This document shows, one piece after another, positions 59,311 to 64,000 of a stretch of DNA of 64,000 nt. The notes under the pieces were generated by a model that was not told where the DNA came from, did not search any database, and saw only the letters and a list, made by a program, of their open reading frames with translations. The position numbers and the translations under genes were made by a program. This stretch comes from JAAZPT01 sp034180455 (lineage in GTDB: Bacteria > Bacillota > Clostridia > Christensenellales > Aristaeellaceae), in NCBI GenBank assembly GCA_034180455.1, contig JAXFOG010000021.1:62001-126000 (forward strand). Reading direction: 5' to 3'. Position 1 is the first letter of the stretch; each line of letters starts with the position of its first letter.

Positions 59311-61947
59311 ATGCATAATAATATTCCAAATAAAAATGATTTAGAAAAAGATCTTACATCTAACCTAAATAATGCCTTGGAGGATGAGCAAGAAAAGATA
59401 AATTTTTTTTATGATTGGCTAAAAGAACAAAGAGACTCTGTTGTTTTTCCATATCCTGGTGTTAACCAATATGATGTTGGTATAGATTATGTAGATATTA
59501 GTTCCCTACAATTCAAAAAAAATGCTAATCATGATGCTCAAAAAGAATATGATAAATTTGATGCATATTATAGCCGTAATAATCTTTTTGTTGGGCATTG
59601 CATATATGGTGGACAACACAGTTATTTTATGGAAAATCCCAATCTTAAATCATTCACTTACGAAAAATCCATAGACGCACAATGGGTCAATGTCGATGAT
59701 ATGCGTTATGATGCCATTATTCAAAGTTGGAAATTTCCTGATAGGTATTCAGATGTTACACTAGCTCGCAATATAACCATGAAAAACAAACAGGTTATTT
59801 CTGTGGAAGTAAAATTAGATGTAAACGACGCCTTATATTCAAATATTACTGATTCATACCTAAAAAAAGCTTTATTAAGGAATAAGGATAAAGAAGGTAT
59901 TGAAAGCATTATACAAACCATTCAAGAAAAGCAAGACGATATTAGACTAATTAACCCTTCAGAATCTTTTATTGTTCAAGGATGTGCCGGATCTGGAAAA
60001 ACAATGGTATTGCTCCATAGATTAAGGTATTTATTATATAATAGAATGATTGAGTATAGCAATTACAGATTGTTGATACCTTCAAATGATTTTGGATTTT
60101 TTATAAATGATATATGTAATCAATTCAAAATCCATAAAGAGAATATTATTACTGTACAATCTTATTACAAAGATCTTTTAAATCTAAAAATCGACAAAAA
60201 TTATGAAAAAAGTGAGCTAATTTATTCAAATCAATTTTTAAAAAGAATATATTCAAAAGAATTTATGCATCATGCATATTCTCTGTTTATCAAAGAAATA
60301 GAGAGTCAAATGTATTATGTTATTGATCTCTGTAATAAGTCTCTTGATGAATTGATTAATAAATTAACATCAGATATAGAAAAACAAATTATTGAAGATC
60401 AGAAAACTGCCGTTTCAATGGTAAAGGACAGAGTCAAAAAAATTCGCAGATACTTAAATATAAAGCCTTCAAATTATTCTGATATAAATGGCATAATAGA
60501 AGAAATACAAGCTGCTTGTAATAATGCTGAATTAAAATTAGAAAGTATCAATTCAATAAAGAAATCTGATTTAAACGAAGTATATGAAAAAGTTATGCAA
60601 GATTCAGAAATTATTATGTTAGAGCAAGAAATTAAAGACTTAAGTTCTCAATCATCTAAATCTGCAAGATCTAAAACACAAAATGAATTAAAACAAACTT
60701 CTGATAAAAAAATTATTATAAAAATAAAAGACTATATTAATAAAAACAAGGATAAATATAGTAACTTAATTTCAAAATATACATTAGTATATGGAAAAGT
60801 AAATTTAGATGAGACAAAACAGATCATAGCTGATTTGCAATTAATATATAATGAATCTCAAAGTAATATAGAAGCCCGTAAAAATAAAATAAAAGAAATA
60901 AAAAAAGATGTTCATTCTAAATATAGCAAACAAATCGAGCTTTTGAATAAAACTATTAAGATGGCACCAAACTTAGTTAGAGATTGTTCAGTAAATATTG
61001 CTAATCTAGAGACTTCCAACTCCAAAATACTAGAATACGTTAAGTATGGCATAGATTTAATCGCAAGCTTTAACACAATAAACTCTATAAAAATAAAAAC
61101 CAATGACAAATCCACTTTCTTTAAGGAACGCAACGATAATGCAAATATACACTATTATTACCAAAAACTGTGTGGTACTTGCAGAAGCATAATAAAGTCT
61201 GAGTTTGATATTAATTTGGACAGTAAATATAAACACACCTCGTATGTTTTATTGTATTGTAGATATCTTACAATAGGTATAGATAAAGCAATTGTTCCTA
61301 ATATATTCATAGATGAGGCCCAGGATCTAAGTCCAATGGAAATAGAACTTATTAAGAAAATCAATACAAAAAAAGAAATTTCAAATGGACAAATTCAAGT
61401 TGTGCCACCTACAATGAATTTGTTTGGTGATGTAAGGCAGACAATATCAGATCATGGTATATCTTCATGGGAATCTATTGATTTTATAAAAGATATTTAT
61501 TTGCTTGATGAAAACTTTAGAAATACAAATCAGATTATTGACTATTGCAATAATATGTTTTCATTCAAGATGAAACCGGTTGGTGTTAGTATAGAAGAAG
61601 TTATGACGTTCGAGTATTTAGAAAACAGCATAAATCGTATAACTAAATTATGGCCTGATATAGTATATATTGTAAAAAACGAATATTATTTGAAAGATTT
61701 AAGCGAATTTTTTTCTAGCAAAAACATTTCTAAATTTACTGCATTTACTGTTGTTCAGGCAAAGGGCTTAGAGTTTAAAAGAGTCTGTGTTTGTGATATG
61801 GATATGACTGAATCAGAAAAATACATTGCATATACTAGAGCTCTTGTTGGTTTAGCAGTAGTGCACAACATGCCCTACAATAAACAAAACCATGTTTCAT
61901 CGCTTGGTACCAAAAATAAATCCGAAAAAATGGTTGATATTAAATAA
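59311..61947 (+). CDS. HelD-like superfamily 1 helicase
   Basis: 878 residues from the ATG at 59311 (AAGGAG 10 bases upstream). N-terminal domain 1-195, then the HelD-type entry TIQEKQDDIR, Walker A GCAGSGKT (about 224-231), a 350-residue charged coiled insertion (about 310-655), Walker B FIDEAQDLSP (about 666), GDVRQT, ENFRNTNQI, QAKGLEF and YIAYTRA. HelD proteins free stalled RNA polymerase; a defence role is also possible for lone SF1 helicases. Codon and base use (AAT, ATT, very Asn/Lys/Ile-rich) differs from the neighbours, which suggests acquisition by transfer. Confidence 0.82.
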   Translation: MHNNIPNKNDLEKDLTSNLNNALEDEQEKINFFYDWLKEQRDSVVFPYPGVNQYDVGIDYVDISSLQFKKNANHDAQKEYDKFDAYYSRNNLFVGHCIYGGQHSYFMENPNLKSFTYEKSIDAQWVNVDDMRYDAIIQSWKFPDRYSDVTLARNITMKNKQVISVEVKLDVNDALYSNITDSYLKKALLRNKDKEGIESIIQTIQEKQDDIRLINPSESFIVQGCAGSGKTMVLLHRLRYLLYNRMIEYSNYRLLIPSNDFGFFINDICNQFKIHKENIITVQSYYKDLLNLKIDKNYEKSELIYSNQFLKRIYSKEFMHHAYSLFIKEIESQMYYVIDLCNKSLDELINKLTSDIEKQIIEDQKTAVSMVKDRVKKIRRYLNIKPSNYSDINGIIEEIQAACNNAELKLESINSIKKSDLNEVYEKVMQDSEIIMLEQEIKDLSSQSSKSARSKTQNELKQTSDKKIIIKIKDYINKNKDKYSNLISKYTLVYGKVNLDETKQIIADLQLIYNESQSNIEARKNKIKEIKKDVHSKYSKQIELLNKTIKMAPNLVRDCSVNIANLETSNSKILEYVKYGIDLIASFNTINSIKIKTNDKSTFFKERNDNANIHYYYQKLCGTCRSIIKSEFDINLDSKYKHTSYVLLYCRYLTIGIDKAIVPNIFIDEAQDLSPMEIELIKKINTKKEISNGQIQVVPPTMNLFGDVRQTISDHGISSWESIDFIKDIYLLDENFRNTNQIIDYCNNMFSFKMKPVGVSIEEVMTFEYLENSINRITKLWPDIVYIVKNEYYLKDLSEFFSSKNISKFTAFTVVQAKGLEFKRVCVCDMDMTESEKYIAYTRALVGLAVVHNMPYNKQNHVSSLGTKNKSEKMVDIK

Positions 61948-61975
61948 CTGCATATATTTCTCTGATATCAACAAT

Positions 61976-62005
61976 AAAAAAAGACTGCACAAGCAGTCTT
62001 TTTTT
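61976..62005. terminator. bidirectional terminator between convergent genes
   Basis: AAAAAAAGACTGC / GCAGTCTTTTTTT arms with a 4-base loop, between the helicase and the DUF4037 gene. It touches the last stop codon of the minus-strand gene. Confidence 0.88.
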
Positions 62006-62888
62006 ATTCCACCCCATAATCCATAAGGTGCAGAGAATTAAGGGATTCATCGGATATTAGGCTCTGCATGTATATTGCCATGTCGCCTAGGCTGTCGGAT
62101 TTTATTGGAAGATTGGCAATGTTTTTTATGTGCTTTGCTATAAGAGCGATAGTATGTAGATTGTTTTCAAGCTGTGAATAGCTTTTTTGAGAGAGTAGCA
62201 ACATATTTAGCTTGGAGCAAAGCTCTTCATCAAACTCACTTAGTGAGCGCAGCTGCCACTTATAGAAGGGTGTAAAGCGCTGATATATTGCATGTGCTGC
62301 ATATATGATATGCTTTACAAATTCTGCTATAGCAAGCGTTGCTGATCCTATATCGCCTCTTTCCATAAGACGACTGAAGTTATACTCTCCAGCTTGAGAT
62401 GCAAGTGAAAGGTGTGCGCTTGCTCGCTTTATAAAGACGTCTTTTGGGCAATTTTTTATCGTATTGCGAATATTGCTTATTTCACCAGCGCCATCATAAA
62501 AAATTTCTCCATTTGTTGCGCTTAAAAGCGCATGCTCTGGTATGTTAAGCCAGTCTATTGGGCTTTGTGGAACAGCGCTTACGGTGCTTTTTATAAATTC
62601 GCCTACGCTATATATACCATATATGCTATCTTCTTTATGAGAAGCAAAAAGGCGCTGATATTCTTTTTTTATAAAATATCCAAACTTCTCAAAGTCATCA
62701 TCACTGAGCCAAATTATAAACCCATTTTCAAAATCGTGATCACGCGATATCTCGTCATCATAGCCAAGGCATTGTGAACCTCTGCCACACAACCCACAAG
62801 CAGCGCGCTGCTTTAGCTTGGGATAGGCTTCAAAAAGCTTATCAAAGCTTGCTTCAAAGCTTTTTCTGCTCTCCTGCAATCCTTTCAT
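62004..62888 (-). CDS. DUF4037-type nucleotidyltransferase-like protein
   Basis: 294 residues from the ATG at 62888 (AAAGGA upstream). The N-terminal part has a nucleotidyltransferase-like core, GLCGRGSQCLGYDDEISRDHDFENG (about 42-66), where GxGS and the DxD-like DHD would bind nucleotide and metal. The rest is helical with no known motif. This pattern is that of DUF4037 proteins, whose substrate is not known. It follows the TPR gene after 28 bases and a hairpin. Confidence 0.82.
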   Translation of the reverse strand: MKGLQESRKSFEASFDKLFEAYPKLKQRAACGLCGRGSQCLGYDDEISRDHDFENGFIIWLSDDDFEKFGYFIKKEYQRLFASHKEDSIYGIYSVGEFIKSTVSAVPQSPIDWLNIPEHALLSATNGEIFYDGAGEISNIRNTIKNCPKDVFIKRASAHLSLASQAGEYNFSRLMERGDIGSATLAIAEFVKHIIYAAHAIYQRFTPFYKWQLRSLSEFDEELCSKLNMLLLSQKSYSQLENNLHTIALIAKHIKNIANLPIKSDSLGDMAIYMQSLISDESLNSLHLMDYGVE

Positions 62889-62906
62889 TATGAGTCCTTT
62901 CGCTAT

Positions 62907-62937
62907 AAAAAGCTTGCTATTTGTTTGCAAGCTTTTT
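62907..62937. terminator. hairpin across the end of the TPR gene
   Basis: Perfect 11-bp arms AAAAAGCTTGC / GCAAGCTTTTT with a 9-base loop. It covers the last codons of the TPR gene and ends in a T-run on the minus strand. It could reduce read-through into the DUF4037 gene. Confidence 0.75.
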
Positions 62938-63627
62938 ATTTATTTCATCTATTCTATCTTGCAGAGTTTTCACAACTCTGAAGTATCCAGCTCTTTTAAA
63001 AGCTGGCAAGCATTTTTCTGCCACAAAGGCATAGTATCCATCTTGCTTGGCACTTTCAAAACAGGCTGCTGCCTTTTTATATAGGGCATCTTCATCACTA
63101 TTATCCTTGACTTCTGCAAGGCTTATAAGGCTCATTGCAAGTTCAAGAGGATATGTATGCAGATTTTCTAATATCTCTATTGACTTTTGAAAGCTTGCGC
63201 ATGCAGAAACAGTGTCGCCCATAGCCATAAGGCAAAGACCTTTGTTGTTTAGCAATGTAGCAAGAGATATATTTGGCTTCTTGTAGAAGTATTCATAGCA
63301 CTCCTCGGCCTTATTGAATAATGGCAAGGCTTTCTCGTGCTCTGCAAAGTGCATGTATGCTGTTGCAAGGCTTGTATATACATCACCAAGCAGCGAATAA
63401 GAAAATCCATGCGTATGTATAAGCTCTATGCACTTATCTACTGCCCAAAATGTCTTTTCGCGAAGATTTTGCTTTCTATATATGCCTCCAAGCTCGTTGT
63501 AGCATATAAGCTCCATATCATGCTCATGATTTTGAGCATATTCCTGAGATTTTTTTATTAGAAATTCTTCTGCACCAGCAAAGTCTTTACTGTAGAATAG
63601 CCTATCAAGCTCTTCGTATAATTTCAC
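62917..63627 (-). CDS. tetratricopeptide-repeat protein
   Basis: 236 residues, all helical. TPR units are visible at about 38-71, 80-113 (SLATAYMHFAEHEKALPLFNKAEECY) and 122-155 (LLNNKGLCLMAMGDTVSACASFQKSIEIL). No signal peptide. The start is a GTG that shares one base with the cdsA stop (TAGTG). It likely serves as a scaffold for protein contacts; the DUF4037 protein encoded next is the obvious candidate partner. Confidence 0.85.
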   Translation of the reverse strand: MKLYEELDRLFYSKDFAGAEEFLIKKSQEYAQNHEHDMELICYNELGGIYRKQNLREKTFWAVDKCIELIHTHGFSYSLLGDVYTSLATAYMHFAEHEKALPLFNKAEECYEYFYKKPNISLATLLNNKGLCLMAMGDTVSACASFQKSIEILENLHTYPLELAMSLISLAEVKDNSDEDALYKKAAACFESAKQDGYYAFVAEKCLPAFKRAGYFRVVKTLQDRIDEINKKLANK

Positions 63628-64000
63628 TAAAACACCAATACCTTTATCATAAATAAATAGGCAGCAACAAAAAGCACGCTATCCATTCTGTCCATCATTC
63701 CCCCATGCCCTGGAAAAAGATTTCCAAAGTCTTTTATACCACAATGGCGCTTGAGTAAGGAGGCGTAGAGATCTCCAATCTGAGATACAATAGCACCTAC
63801 AAGACCTATCACAAACATCTCCCATGATGGAAATACCAGCACACCAAATGATATATATATTAAATAGCCTGTAAGCATAAACCCACCTATGCCACCTATT
63901 ATGCCACCCACAGCTCCTTCAACCGTCTTATGAGGGCTTATTGTAGTATAGAATGGAGTTTTGCCAAATCGAGAGCCAAACTCATAGGCAAAGATATCGC
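63627..64000 (-). CDS. cdsA: phosphatidate cytidylyltransferase, 3' part
   Basis: Partial: the frame runs past the window end, leaving 123 codons of the C-terminus. It has the family signature: DIFAYEFGSRFGKTPF, then ISPHKTVEGAVGG near the start and the ending SQIGDLYASLLKRHCGIKDFGNLFPGHGGMMDRMDS. It makes CDP-diacylglycerol from phosphatidate and CTP at the membrane. It shares one base with the TPR gene downstream. Confidence 0.95.
   Translation of the reverse strand, partial: DIFAYEFGSRFGKTPFYTTISPHKTVEGAVGGIIGGIGGFMLTGYLIYISFGVLVFPSWEMFVIGLVGAIVSQIGDLYASLLKRHCGIKDFGNLFPGHGGMMDRMDSVLFVAAYLFMIKVLVF

Noticed and set aside
1..64000. CRISPR array, tRNA, rRNA, prophage or intact insertion sequence
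   Set aside because: No regular repeat-spacer series, no cloverleaf or rRNA motif, no integrase, transposase or terminal repeats were seen in either strand.

Overview
The window reads as chromosomal DNA of a low-GC, Gram-positive-type anaerobe, most likely a gut-type member of the Clostridia (Bacillota). The reasons are strong AGGAGG-type ribosome binding sites, consensus sigma-A promoters, many short Lys-rich signal peptides ending in A-x-A, a PyrR-like attenuator, Stickland-type amino-acid genes, a small CxxC protein of the Clostridium CD1871A type, and dense short operons. The genus cannot be read from the sequence. No rRNA, tRNA, CRISPR array, phage module or intact insertion sequence was seen.

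Left part (1-19.7 kb): an RpiR-type regulator; a secreted protein of unknown role; a PhnC-PhnE-PhnE-PhnD-type ABC importer with a cytosolic 5'-nucleotidase-family phosphatase inserted before phnD; a secreted Ig-like (Big_2) protein; a response regulator/histidine kinase/ABC-2 transporter operon; an Fe(3+)-type ABC importer; an ECF S component; an MFS transporter; and a LOG-family phosphoribohydrolase.

Middle part (19.7-43.8 kb): a long minus-strand operon running from a secreted TlpA-like thioredoxin through a 50-residue CxxC membrane peptide, a membrane polyferredoxin, two FtsX-like permeases flanking a MacB-type ATPase, and a second response regulator/kinase pair to a small acidic protein. 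It joins thiol or electron transfer to an ABC system and its own sensor. Exonuclease III and a short AlaRS lacking the C-Ala domain follow. Next come a maltodextrin-type operon (LacI regulator, GH13 enzyme, binding protein, two permeases, no ATPase) and a TRAP-transporter operon with a DapA/NanA-family lyase, an IclR regulator and a YhcH protein. A secreted peptidoglycan-binding protein ends this part.

Right part (43.8-64 kb): a uracil permease with a PyrR-like attenuator; an operon of a lipase-fold protein, a MATE exporter, AroB and an inositol-monophosphatase-family enzyme; a second GH13 enzyme following arginine deiminase; and, divergently, ornithine carbamoyltransferase, carbamate kinase, an archaeal-type ornithine cyclodeaminase and transketolase. 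Together the arginine genes predict arginine to citrulline to ornithine plus carbamoyl phosphate (ATP), then ornithine to proline. An AT-rich HelD-like helicase stands alone. The window ends with a DUF4037 protein, a TPR protein and the 3' part of cdsA.

Recurring design: stem-loops lie directly after the binding-protein gene in three separate transporter operons (Fe-type, maltodextrin-type, TRAP), which suggests a shared way to keep binding-protein mRNA in excess.
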